From: Sulfurimicrobium sp031426915
GTDB lineage: Bacteria > Pseudomonadota > Gammaproteobacteria > Burkholderiales > Sulfuricellaceae
DNA: 64,000 bases
Direction of reading: 5' to 3'
Assembly: GCA_031426915.1 (NCBI GenBank)
Contig: JASJPB010000013.1
Span: forward strand, 1 to 64,000
Shown: positions 8,029 to 15,357 of the stretch, piece by piece
Layout of the letters: each line of letters opens with the position of its first letter
Numbering within the stretch: position 1 is the stretch's first letter
Notes under the pieces: generated by a model
Told to the model about the DNA's origin: nothing
The model's input: only the letters and a program-made list of their open reading frames with translations
Database searches by the model: none
Translations under genes and position numbers: made by a program

Positions 8029-8613
8029 CTACCTTGCCCGAAGCTCTTCGCGTAAATTTTTCCAGACCACCCCGCCACGATACTCATGTGGCGCGGTAAC
8101 AGTTCCATTTCTGAATGCGGTAAAAAGGGCATGACGCAACTCAACCCTATCTGCTTCATTAATAACGTATTGCGTCTGACCGATCTCACCATGAGCAGGG
8201 TTTTCTCTATCTGCTGTGTCATAGACGCAAACAGCGCGGTTGACGGAATCTTCGGCTCTGATCCCACGCAACTCATCGCATTCAGCCAAAAGAACCCCTT
8301 TCCAGGAGCGCTTGTCATCTCCATCAAGAAAAATACTCGCAAAACTAATTAGCTCTTTATCTGTTGCCAAAGAATCCCGTTGAATAGAACAGCCAACGGA
8401 AAATACGTGAGAGAAAATTGATGGTTTGACATCCCCGGTTTTCTGGTGGACGTGCATCGGAGAAAAAACAAATCTGGCAAGTATCTCCGAATTTTCCACT
8501 GCATATGGGGAATACTTGCTCATCCGGTATTTTTCGCAGGCGCAATCTGGAGCAGCAGCATTAATGCTATCGAGCCGTAGCTTCTCGTCGACGGTACGCC
8601 GATTTATGGCCAA
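8029..8613 (-). CDS. Unknown protein, third gene of the island cassette
   Basis: About 194 residues if it starts at TTG 8613; an ATG at 8523 is the other option. Upstream residues LKEFLRRFFRIGVDC in the same frame also look protein-like, but no ATG, GTG or TTG is in frame there, so the true start is unsettled. Recognisable blocks are SPYAVENSEILARFVFSPMH, a cluster of H and C residues, and CVYDTADRENPAHGEIGQT. I recall similar proteins in other bacteria but know no function. It lies directly after the 8654-9211 gene, same strand, and probably belongs to the same operon. Confidence 0.6.
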   Translation of the reverse strand: MAINRRTVDEKLRLDSINAAAPDCACEKYRMSKYSPYAVENSEILARFVFSPMHVHQKTGDVKPSIFSHVFSVGCSIQRDSLATDKELISFASIFLDGDDKRSWKGVLLAECDELRGIRAEDSVNRAVCVYDTADRENPAHGEIGQTQYVINEADRVELRHALFTAFRNGTVTAPHEYRGGVVWKNLREELRAR

Positions 8614-8653
8614 GCAATCAACGCCGATACGAAAAAAACGGCGAAGGAACTCT

Positions 8654-9211
8654 TTAAGCCCTGATGAGAGTCGGGAACACAGCCGGCATTTTTTGCGAGT
8701 CGAAGGTAACAACACCCTTATGTCTATCCCCATTTTTCTTGATGAAGTAGGCAATGCGCCCATCACCTAGGAACTCGAGATCAGCATACAAGTCACCCTC
8801 ATTCCAATAGAGCGCTGCGTGTCCAGAACCTAGAAGCATAGGTTCTGGAAGCATTATGTCGTTACCGAGCAACCTAACGAACGATACAACTTCTTTCAGC
8901 GACTTAGGCAAAGGCGCGTCCGCACCTTCGCCATCCCAGTTAGCACCCAACAAACTCCACTGCCTGATTTCACCGATAAGCTTTTCACTCAACGTAGTGG
9001 GTCTAACGGGCACTTCATATTGATCATCGTTCGCAACTGTCGTTGCAAATTGAGCGCCCATCAGTGCAATCGGAGAACGTGAAGTTATCTTTTCGATTGT
9101 CCGTGCTGGTTGCTCCAATAACGCTGGAATCTGGCTTACAGTTGGTGCTGCCGCTGCTGTAAGCGCTAAAAAAAGATTTGCAGCAGCAGCAGTTCCTAAT
9201 GTTGTCGTCAT
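8654..9211 (-). CDS. Unknown protein, second gene of the island cassette
   Basis: A 185-residue protein. Residues 1-25 are Ala/Thr-rich and hydrophobic, possibly a membrane anchor. From residue 75 on there is a distinct module: LIGEIRQWSLLGANWDGEGA, then P-LLGSGHAALYWNEGDLYADLEFLGDG. WDGEGA followed by a W/Y-rich beta segment recurs in a family of small hypothetical proteins found in mobile regions. Function is unknown. Its start is five bases from the stop of the TIGR04255-like gene, so the two are surely co-transcribed. Confidence 0.65.
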   Translation of the reverse strand: MTTTLGTAAAANLFLALTAAAAPTVSQIPALLEQPARTIEKITSRSPIALMGAQFATTVANDDQYEVPVRPTTLSEKLIGEIRQWSLLGANWDGEGADAPLPKSLKEVVSFVRLLGNDIMLPEPMLLGSGHAALYWNEGDLYADLEFLGDGRIAYFIKKNGDRHKGVVTFDSQKMPAVFPTLIRA

Positions 9212-9216
9212 GGCTA

Positions 9217-10050
9217 TTAGATAAGCGCGATGCGCCGACTCATTTCCTCATTAATTATGTTTCCCAAGACATCCTTGCCAAACACATGCAGACCTTCCAT
9301 GTGGACATTAATGAACTGAATTATATTCTCTTCTTCCACAACATATGGCTCAAATTCTGGCTGATCTAATAAATCACTGATTACCGTTGTAATCGCCACA
9401 ACCCGACGTAAACCGTCAGGCATGTTCTCATCAAGAGAATCAACATTGATATTAAGCAAACGCTTTGTATTCTCATCAACCTTTATGTATGCACCCGTAT
9501 GACTGTGCCAAAGATCCTCAGCCTCAAACACATGCCGACAAAGGTACTTGGACCCAGGCTGAAGCAAAAAGTTAGGGCTAGATTCAGAGCGATTACCAAC
9601 CCACGCAAATTTATCAATATAGTTAAGGCTTACTGCTGCAAGCCTAGCTTGCGCCGCATATATTGGGACCAACACCTTAAAGTACTTGCTAGCTCGAGCC
9701 CAAACAGCATCCCAACGTGTATAAATGGTTGTTCGAAAAGTTACAGAGGTTCGTTCGACGCGAAGTTCATTCTCAATTGTTCCGTCAGGCCCAAATCTGT
9801 GAAGTATGAATCCGCCACCAAGACTTGGTGGCGGATTCCTCATAGAAGAACCAAGGGTAAAAGAGAATGCCTGAATTTCAGCTTGCCCCGGTAGATCTGA
9901 TATCTTGAATTGCCCAGCGACCTCTCGTACCGTCGAGAACGAAGCATCGTCAAGGGGTTCAATAAATTGCAGAACAAATACTACCTGTTCAATGGCATGA
10001 GCCGCATGAATTGGTTCAAAGTGGCTACTATGGTGCGATATGCCGGACAT
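9217..10050 (-). CDS. TIGR04255-like family protein, first gene of the island cassette
   Basis: A 277-residue protein from ATG 10050 (a TTG at 10065 is possible). The pattern of an N-terminal AIEQVVFVLQF strand, a central run ending ARLAAVSLNYIDKF, and a C-terminal region rich in I, N and E resembles TIGR04255, a sporadically distributed family of unknown function common in accessory DNA. There is no signal peptide and no catalytic motif I recognise. It opens the minus-strand cassette and lies about 205 bases from the tRNA 3' end. Its composition is AT-rich compared with the flanking chromosome. Confidence 0.6.
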   Translation of the reverse strand: MSGISHHSSHFEPIHAAHAIEQVVFVLQFIEPLDDASFSTVREVAGQFKISDLPGQAEIQAFSFTLGSSMRNPPPSLGGGFILHRFGPDGTIENELRVERTSVTFRTTIYTRWDAVWARASKYFKVLVPIYAAQARLAAVSLNYIDKFAWVGNRSESSPNFLLQPGSKYLCRHVFEAEDLWHSHTGAYIKVDENTKRLLNINVDSLDENMPDGLRRVVAITTVISDLLDQPEFEPYVVEEENIIQFINVHMEGLHVFGKDVLGNIINEEMSRRIALI

Positions 10051-10200
10051 GGGATATGACTTCAATCAAAGACTATCTTTGCATTGTAACTGGAGCATTA
10101 AAAACCGCAATCCATTGCGCCGATTCCTTTTAATTAAACATTTGGCGCCGGATCCTCTGCAGGAGGCGAAAAATCTCAATCCGCTGGCGCGGTTGACAGT

Positions 10201-10251
10201 CAATAAATTAAGGGGGGTTGGCCATAACGGCCACCCCCCCTTAATTTATTG
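10201..10251. repeat. Long near-perfect hairpin beside tRNA-Phe 3' end
   Basis: Two 23-base arms with one mismatch enclose a five-base loop (ATAAC). The outer part is AT-rich (CAATAAATTAA), the inner part GC-rich (six to seven G, then GGCC). On the minus strand it follows the tRNA CCA end by seven bases and ends in a T-rich stretch, so it may replace the lost tRNA terminator. It may instead be an island end or recombination structure. Confidence 0.75.
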
Positions 10252-10254
10252 TAT

Positions 10255-10279
10255 TATTTGGTGGCCAAGGGCGGAATCG
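10255..10279. repeat. att-like direct repeat, tRNA end of island
   Basis: Twenty-five bases repeated exactly at 6873-6897. It comprises the 3' 21 bases of tRNA-Phe (acceptor stem and half of the T-arm) plus four flanking bases. Confidence 0.8.
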
Positions 10280-10334
10280 AACCACCGACACAAGGATTTT
10301 CAATCCTCTGCTCTACCGACTGAGCTACTTGGCC
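10259..10334 (-). tRNA. tRNA-Phe (anticodon GAA)
   Basis: The reverse complement gives a 76-base cloverleaf with encoded CCA. The acceptor stem is GGCCAAG / CTTGGCC, the D-arm has AGCTCAGTCGGTAGAGC, the anticodon loop is TTGAAAA (GAA), and the T-loop is GGTTCGATTCC. It is the integration site of the adjacent island; the 3' end is fully restored by the att repeat, so the tRNA should still be functional. Confidence 0.96.
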
Positions 10335-10381
10335 TTGTTTGAACAGTCCCATGCTTTGGAACCGCACCCACAGAGCGGCGT

Positions 10382-10411
10382 ATTAAACCAAATAAGCCCG
10401 TGTCGAGTCAA
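10382..10411 (-). promoter_or_regulatory. Sigma-70 promoter of tRNA-Phe
   Basis: On the minus strand TTGACT, an 18-base spacer and TTTAAT (5 of 6 matches in each box). The predicted start lies about 40 bases upstream of the mature tRNA 5' end. Confidence 0.55.
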
Positions 10412-10456
10412 GCTAATTCGCGCTGACGATACAGGCCGTGGGTCATGCAAAGGCAC

Positions 10457-11287
10457 TCACGGCAAACGCCCCGCAGCGACCATGCGGTTGAACAGGATGT
10501 TGGGAGAGAGCCAGGTGACGAGGTCGTCGAATTCCCCGGTCGTGGCTCCGATGGTGCCTGAGCTCTTGCTGACGTATTTATCGCAAGTGCCATCACCGGG
10601 GATGGCGGTGCAATCACCATGCACATTGCCGTTTTCCTGCTCGAAAGAGCTGCTTCTCGTTGCATCGGGTGCCGAGGGATAACCAGCCGGAATATCGGCT
10701 TGGGTATAATTGCTGTTGATTGCATAGAACCCATTCTGGCCATGGGATACGATGAGGGCGGGCACCTGATTCGCGGTTGCTACAGCAGTTGTACATGCGG
10801 CTCCGACATTGTTTTCACAGACGAGAATATTGGTTGTGACTGCCGCCAGGGAAAATCCGGCATTGCTGTTTGAATATTCGGAAGCCACGCGATAAGTAAA
10901 ATAGTTTCCCCAGGCGTCGTTGCGGGAAACGCCCAAGTCAGCCCAGGGAACATTTCCCTCTACTACTTGGCAGGCACCCGCATTCCTGTCTTCGTGTCCG
11001 TCATTGTTGTCCGTGGCCGTCGCGGCTCCCGTTCTTCTGTCCGGGCAGGGCAAATAGGGATGGTTATTGCCATCGACATGGCTTGCGGCGTAACCGATCA
11101 GCGCCTCCTTGATTTCTTCCAGGGATTTCTGCGTTTCCCGGATTCGTTGCTGCTCCATCTGTGTTGTCAGGGGCACCAGAAGCCCCCCCAGCAGAAACGC
11201 CACCACGACCAGCACAATAGCCATCTCGACCAGGGTAAAACCCGATGGAAAGTTGCCGCGAACAGGGTTGGCGATGTAATTCTTCAA
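10457..11287 (-). CDS. Prepilin-like protein, last gene of the MSHA-type operon
   Basis: A 276-residue protein with a type IV prepilin signature: PSG followed by FTLVEMAIVLVVVAFLLGG, with cleavage expected after Gly16 and Glu at +5. The mature part has a helical stem (EQQRIRETQKSLEEIKEALIGYAA) and a globular domain with several Cys residues (LPCPD, GACQ, VCENN, ACTT). It is larger than a major pilin, so probably a minor pilin or tip component in the place of MshO/MshP/MshQ-type genes. It follows the PilX-like gene by 21 bases. Confidence 0.8.
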   Translation of the reverse strand: MKNYIANPVRGNFPSGFTLVEMAIVLVVVAFLLGGLLVPLTTQMEQQRIRETQKSLEEIKEALIGYAASHVDGNNHPYLPCPDRRTGAATATDNNDGHEDRNAGACQVVEGNVPWADLGVSRNDAWGNYFTYRVASEYSNSNAGFSLAAVTTNILVCENNVGAACTTAVATANQVPALIVSHGQNGFYAINSNYTQADIPAGYPSAPDATRSSSFEQENGNVHGDCTAIPGDGTCDKYVSKSSGTIGATTGEFDDLVTWLSPNILFNRMVAAGRLP

Positions 11288-11308
11288 GCTTCTTCATCCT
11301 TATGCCAG

Positions 11309-12625
11309 CTATGGCGCAACGATTAGTGTCCGGTCATTGTATGGGGGCGGGCCGGCGCTCTCGGGTAGGTCGCTGTATACACCATCCCCGGTAATTGTAT
11401 TGCCGTTTGCATTTTCGACTTCCAGATAATTGCCACGAGTAATCTTGTCGGCGGCGGAAACCCTGACTTGCCCGGCCAAGGGTTTGCCGGCCAAAAACAC
11501 CACGGCCCGAACGTCGACCTTCGGCCCAACGGTAAGCAACGCCCCGCCAGGACCCGAGTCTCCCGCCCCTGTCGGCGAATACTTCTCGGATACCGCATAG
11601 AAAACCAGATCACTCCAGTCATGAAACCAGTTCTTGCTTGCGACCGCGCACCCCGCGGGACAATACAACGGGCACGCATTGCCATTCCATAATGCGGGAT
11701 TATTTGCCTCGTTAAGAACCCTGGCCACCCTGCCGGTCCTGACCCCGTCATCGTCGTCGGAATCCCCCGAAGCGGGATCAAGTGGATCGACCTTGTCAGC
11801 CCAGGGATAAAGATGCCCGGGATTGCCCGGGTCCGCCGCATACTGGATCAGGCAGGCACGAACCTGACGGATGACCCGCGTTTCAACGGCCCGGAAAAAT
11901 TCGCCGGGCGTGATGCCCAGTAATTTGTCGTTGAATACGTCATTGTCCTGGGACGTCAAGCGGGAATCCAGTACGAGCGCGAAACTTGTGTCCGGGTCCC
12001 GATTGCTGATGCCCGAACCGACATCCACATCAAGGTAGTTTTCCGCGCAATAATCACGCCGGATGCTGGTTGCGGTTGTGGCGCACGAAGCCACAGTACT
12101 GTCCCGTTGCTGAACTCCCAGCGCCTGGCCGGGAGAAAACACGATGGCTGCATAGGAAAGCGCGCCATTCACCGCAAGCGTTGCCGTGCTGACATCGCTG
12201 TTGATGCGCGCCGCGGCATCGGTAAAATTCGCTGAAACCGCGTACCATAGCGGCGCTCCGTTCCCGTCCCGCAGGGATGGAGGAAGCCCTAATGTTTTCC
12301 ATGGCAAACGGCCGATGCGTAAACCGTCGCCATTACAGTTCGCCATCTCGTTACCCTCGTTAGGCATCCCAACCAAGCCCACGTCTTCCGGGCATGGAAG
12401 GCGCCCACGCCTGCCATGGCTTGTAGCCCATGCGATCAAGGCTTCCTTCCCCTGCGCCAATGCTGCTGCAGTAATCCGATCCCGCTCCAGTTGCTGGCCG
12501 GACCGGTTCAGCCCTGTCACAAAAACCGCCAGCGCCCCCACTCCAACGAGCAGCAGCAACATCATCAGCGCCACGCCGCGCTGGCTGTTCATGCGCGGCA
12601 AACTGGGCTTTGTGGGAGGTCGCAT
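11309..12625 (-). CDS. PilX-like pilus-associated protein with pilin-type N-terminus
   Basis: A 438-residue protein. After a short basic leader comes RGVALMMLLLLVGVGALAVF, a single pilin-like membrane helix without Glu at +5, as seen in PilX/GspK-type minor components. The soluble part shares the LPCPED and ALIAWA phrases with the next prepilin (LPCPDRR, ALIGYA), so the two are related. Two such units appear, one near residue 60 and one near residue 260 (RACLIQYAADPGN), suggesting an internal duplication. Role inferred: minor pilus component exported by the MSHA-like machinery encoded upstream. Confidence 0.7.
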   Translation of the reverse strand: MRPPTKPSLPRMNSQRGVALMMLLLLVGVGALAVFVTGLNRSGQQLERDRITAAALAQGKEALIAWATSHGRRGRLPCPEDVGLVGMPNEGNEMANCNGDGLRIGRLPWKTLGLPPSLRDGNGAPLWYAVSANFTDAAARINSDVSTATLAVNGALSYAAIVFSPGQALGVQQRDSTVASCATTATSIRRDYCAENYLDVDVGSGISNRDPDTSFALVLDSRLTSQDNDVFNDKLLGITPGEFFRAVETRVIRQVRACLIQYAADPGNPGHLYPWADKVDPLDPASGDSDDDDGVRTGRVARVLNEANNPALWNGNACPLYCPAGCAVASKNWFHDWSDLVFYAVSEKYSPTGAGDSGPGGALLTVGPKVDVRAVVFLAGKPLAGQVRVSAADKITRGNYLEVENANGNTITGDGVYSDLPESAGPPPYNDRTLIVAP

Positions 12626-12633
12626 CGACTCGC

Positions 12634-13203
12634 CTAGCGAGGAGAGGGAAGGATTTCACCCTGAGCATCAGCAGGTGCATCAAGCGTGTCGTCTTTGCGG
12701 GTGGGTGGTTTGGTCAGGGTTGCCGGGGATTTTTCCGTTCCTGGCGCCAGGGCAGAGGCGTCCGTTTTTGGCGGCAAAGGAGGCGACGTGCGGCGATAGA
12801 CTTCCTCCACCTGGCCACTGTTCATGTCCAGGCTCTGACCGACCTTGAGCGGTATGGATCGTTTTGCGTCGGGCGTGGTGACGCTGATTTGCCCGGCGTT
12901 TTCCCTGCCCGCCACGGCGATGCTTTTCCCCGACGCATCGTCGCCTTGAACCCGGTTATTGATCCATACCACCGTCTTGCCGTCGCTGCGGGTGATCACG
13001 CCGTTGAGGGTGATGTTGGCTGGCGGCGGTGATGCCTCCACTTCCTCCTCGACCCTTATGCTGCGTTCCTGCTGGCGCGCCATGTCCATTTTTGCACGCT
13101 GCTCCGGGGTAAAGAAGAGACGCCCCAGAGGCTGCCCCGCCATGGCGAATGCGGGCATCAATACCAGTAAACCGACACACACATTGATAGCGCGACGCTT
13201 CAT
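12634..13203 (-). CDS. MshK-like periplasmic pilus biogenesis protein
   Basis: A 189-residue protein from ATG 13203, whose start overlaps the stop of the MshJ-like gene; an earlier in-frame ATG at 13323 would overlap that gene and precede the signal peptide. Residues 1-22 are a signal peptide (VCVGLLVLMPAFAMA). The region LGRLFFTPEQRAKMD and then LNGVITRSDGKTVVWINN is typical of the small proteins placed after MshJ in betaproteobacterial clusters. The C-terminal third is Pro/Ala/Thr-rich. Thought to be an accessory factor of the pilus base. Confidence 0.7.
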   Translation of the reverse strand: MKRRAINVCVGLLVLMPAFAMAGQPLGRLFFTPEQRAKMDMARQQERSIRVEEEVEASPPPANITLNGVITRSDGKTVVWINNRVQGDDASGKSIAVAGRENAGQISVTTPDAKRSIPLKVGQSLDMNSGQVEEVYRRTSPPLPPKTDASALAPGTEKSPATLTKPPTRKDDTLDAPADAQGEILPSPR

Positions 13204-13820
13204 GGCGCAATCCCTGGATTCGCTTCGCTGATCGTCAGCCAGGCGAGACTGCAATCGGCCTGCAAGTGCGGCTGCACCCGGACATTCTCGATCCTTGCGC
13301 TGCCTTGGCGTTGCATGCTGCATTCCCTGAGGGTAAAAACCCCGGATTGCTGCTCCGCCAGGGCATTCACAAAGCGCAGAACATCTTCCTCGTGCAGCAG
13401 TCCCATGTTGATTTTCATCACCGACTGACGCAGGCGGTAACTCCCTGCATCCGGCGCAACGGGCGCGGCGTAGGGCTGTTGCGCCTCGATCTGGTAATTG
13501 ATGCCGAACATTTTCAGGCCCAGGCTTGCCCCGCGCAAGGCATCGACCCAGTTGATGCGCTGTTCCTCGCCGATGAAACCCCGCTGCTGCAGTGCGATGA
13601 ACTCGGCCCGGTAGCGCAGGATTTTGTCCTTTTCCTCACCTGATTTATGCAGGCGTTCCTGTGCTTCGTGCAGGATGATTTCCTTGTTCTTCAGAAGTGT
13701 CCTGGCCTGGACAAGTTCCCGATGAGAAAAAAACACCAGCGCGATAGCGAGCAATAAAATGGCTGCCAAAGTCAGTATGGCGTTGCGCAGCGCACGCCAG
13801 TCGTTTGCCATAAATTTCAT
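13200..13820 (-). CDS. mshJ: MshJ/PilO-like pilus inner-membrane protein
   Basis: A 206-residue protein with one N-terminal membrane helix (ILTLAAILLLAIALVFFS, about residues 15-33), a coiled coil (about 35-75) and a periplasmic domain. This is the layout of PilO/GspM-type alignment-complex proteins. The start overlaps the end of the MshI-like gene by four bases, and its end overlaps the MshK-like gene, so translation is coupled. It would join the PilN-like part of the preceding protein in linking the cytoplasmic motor to the secretin. Confidence 0.75.
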   Translation of the reverse strand: MKFMANDWRALRNAILTLAAILLLAIALVFFSHRELVQARTLLKNKEIILHEAQERLHKSGEEKDKILRYRAEFIALQQRGFIGEEQRINWVDALRGASLGLKMFGINYQIEAQQPYAAPVAPDAGSYRLRQSVMKINMGLLHEEDVLRFVNALAEQQSGVFTLRECSMQRQGSARIENVRVQPHLQADCSLAWLTISEANPGIAP

Positions 13821-15349
13821 GGACGCTCCTTCAATACCAGCCTGAGCTTGAATTCGGCACGCACCGCCTCGGCATTGGCGGCATCCATGGTATTACCGCT
13901 CAGGGCGGTGGCGGAGTGTAAGTTAAGCGGCATCTGCAACAGGCTCACGCTCGCGATCTCGCTCTCATGCCGCAATTTTTCCGCCAGCCGGTTGATGCTG
14001 GCCATGGCAGCGCGGTAATCGCCATGAAAAGGTCTGACTTCGCCTTCCACCAAACCGGACTCCTGCCAACCGCCGGCAGCAGGGGGCAGTGCCATATCCT
14101 CGCCCTTGCCGGCATCCCGGCCTTCAACGCCGAATTTCCAGCTCAAGCGCGTGAGCGCAATCTCGGGGTTCGTTTCCAGGGCATGGCTCAGCGCCAGCAT
14201 CACTCGTTCAGGTGTGCGGCTGTCTTTTCTGATCCTGGCGGCGAACTGGACCGCCTTCTCAAGATTTTCGGCTGAGGCGGGCGTCTGCGGGAAGGTTTTT
14301 GTCACTTCCACATAGCGTGCCTGCTGCTCCCGTGTTTGCGTTTCAAGCTGGCGTATCGCGTCGTTAATCCAATATAGCTGGAACAGGTTTACTCCCGACC
14401 AGATCGTCGCAGCCGCCACGATCACTGCGCTCGCGCGGTAAATCTGATGCCGCTGCAGGTAATGACGGAAAACGGGGGTAATGCTGGGGGGCGCAAGGTT
14501 ATGGGCCGGGGGTTGCTGACCAAGAACAGTCATATGCAGAGCATAGGGGCAACTCTCGAGCTCCTCCCCGACGCGGGCGACCAGCTCGCTCCGCGTAAGA
14601 CGGTGGCAGTCCAAACCCGGATCGAGTTGCAGGCGCTTGTGCAATTCCGCCATGGAATCGTTCGTATCCAGCAACATCACCGTCAGTTTCGTTTCCCGCG
14701 TCATCAAACGCAGACTGCTGAGGTATAACCTGGTCTTGCCCACCTCCGTGGTGAGGTGGGTAACATCATGGCCGTTATCCGGGTCGGTCACCGCCAGGCG
14801 GCTGGCTTTAAGCAACCCGCCCTGAAAAAAACTCTGTCTCAGCCCCCCGTTGTGCTTGTTCACCAGCAGCAGATCGGTAGCCGTCACCTTGAGCCGTTCC
14901 AGCAATACCTGGCTCACCATGGGCAACAGGTACACGCCGGCCAAAGGAGCCTGGAGCGCGTGAATTATATCCAGCCATGGATGCAACAGATCGGTATTGG
15001 TCAGGGCGGCGAACAGGTAGCGATCATCGCGCCGTTTGTCGGCCTCGCGCCCCTGAACCCAGGCCGCGTAGTACGGCGTGCCACGATAGATCTGTTTCAG
15101 CTTGCGTTGCAGCAGTTCCTGGCGGGCATGACCAGAGACATGGGGCATGACCTCGGCGTGATAGTCCTCTTCCACCGTATCCACCATAAGATACACCGGG
15201 GCGCCAGGATGCGCTTGCAACAGCTCGCCGAACTCTTTCTGACCTGTTTCTCCAACAGGAAACTCGCGGCATGGCGTCTTCACTCCGTGCTGAAAGACGG
15301 CAGCGACAGCCCCTTGAGAGGTCACACAAACGATAATTTTGGCGGTCAT
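13817..15349 (-). CDS. mshI: MshI-like pilus assembly protein (PilM/GspL-type with PilN-like tail)
   Basis: A 510-residue protein. Residues 1-285 form an actin-like cytoplasmic domain of the GspL/PilM type, without a signal. A single membrane helix (SAVIVAAATIWSGVNLFQLYW) lies near residue 310, followed by a coiled coil and a periplasmic domain as in PilN. It thus combines PilM and PilN roles in one chain, longer than the Vibrio MshI. It sits between the MshG-like and MshJ-like genes, matching MSHA order. Confidence 0.75.
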   Translation of the reverse strand: MTAKIIVCVTSQGAVAAVFQHGVKTPCREFPVGETGQKEFGELLQAHPGAPVYLMVDTVEEDYHAEVMPHVSGHARQELLQRKLKQIYRGTPYYAAWVQGREADKRRDDRYLFAALTNTDLLHPWLDIIHALQAPLAGVYLLPMVSQVLLERLKVTATDLLLVNKHNGGLRQSFFQGGLLKASRLAVTDPDNGHDVTHLTTEVGKTRLYLSSLRLMTRETKLTVMLLDTNDSMAELHKRLQLDPGLDCHRLTRSELVARVGEELESCPYALHMTVLGQQPPAHNLAPPSITPVFRHYLQRHQIYRASAVIVAAATIWSGVNLFQLYWINDAIRQLETQTREQQARYVEVTKTFPQTPASAENLEKAVQFAARIRKDSRTPERVMLALSHALETNPEIALTRLSWKFGVEGRDAGKGEDMALPPAAGGWQESGLVEGEVRPFHGDYRAAMASINRLAEKLRHESEIASVSLLQMPLNLHSATALSGNTMDAANAEAVRAEFKLRLVLKERP

Positions 15350-15357
15350 ATTCGCTA

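Larger units (their letters stand above)
6873..10279. mobile_element. Small decayed genomic island integrated in tRNA-Phe
   Basis: The island spans about 3.4 kb between two copies of a 25-bp tRNA-Phe 3'-end repeat. The host tRNA terminator lies outside the distal repeat, which fits insertion between tRNA and terminator. Inside are an integrase-like relic, a solo DUF433 gene, an MNT/HEPN pair with a broken HEPN, an IS256-family remnant, and a three-gene minus-strand cassette. Base composition is visibly more AT-rich than the flanks, above all 8.0-10.2 kb. No intact integrase remains, so it is presumably no longer self-mobile. Confidence 0.75.
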
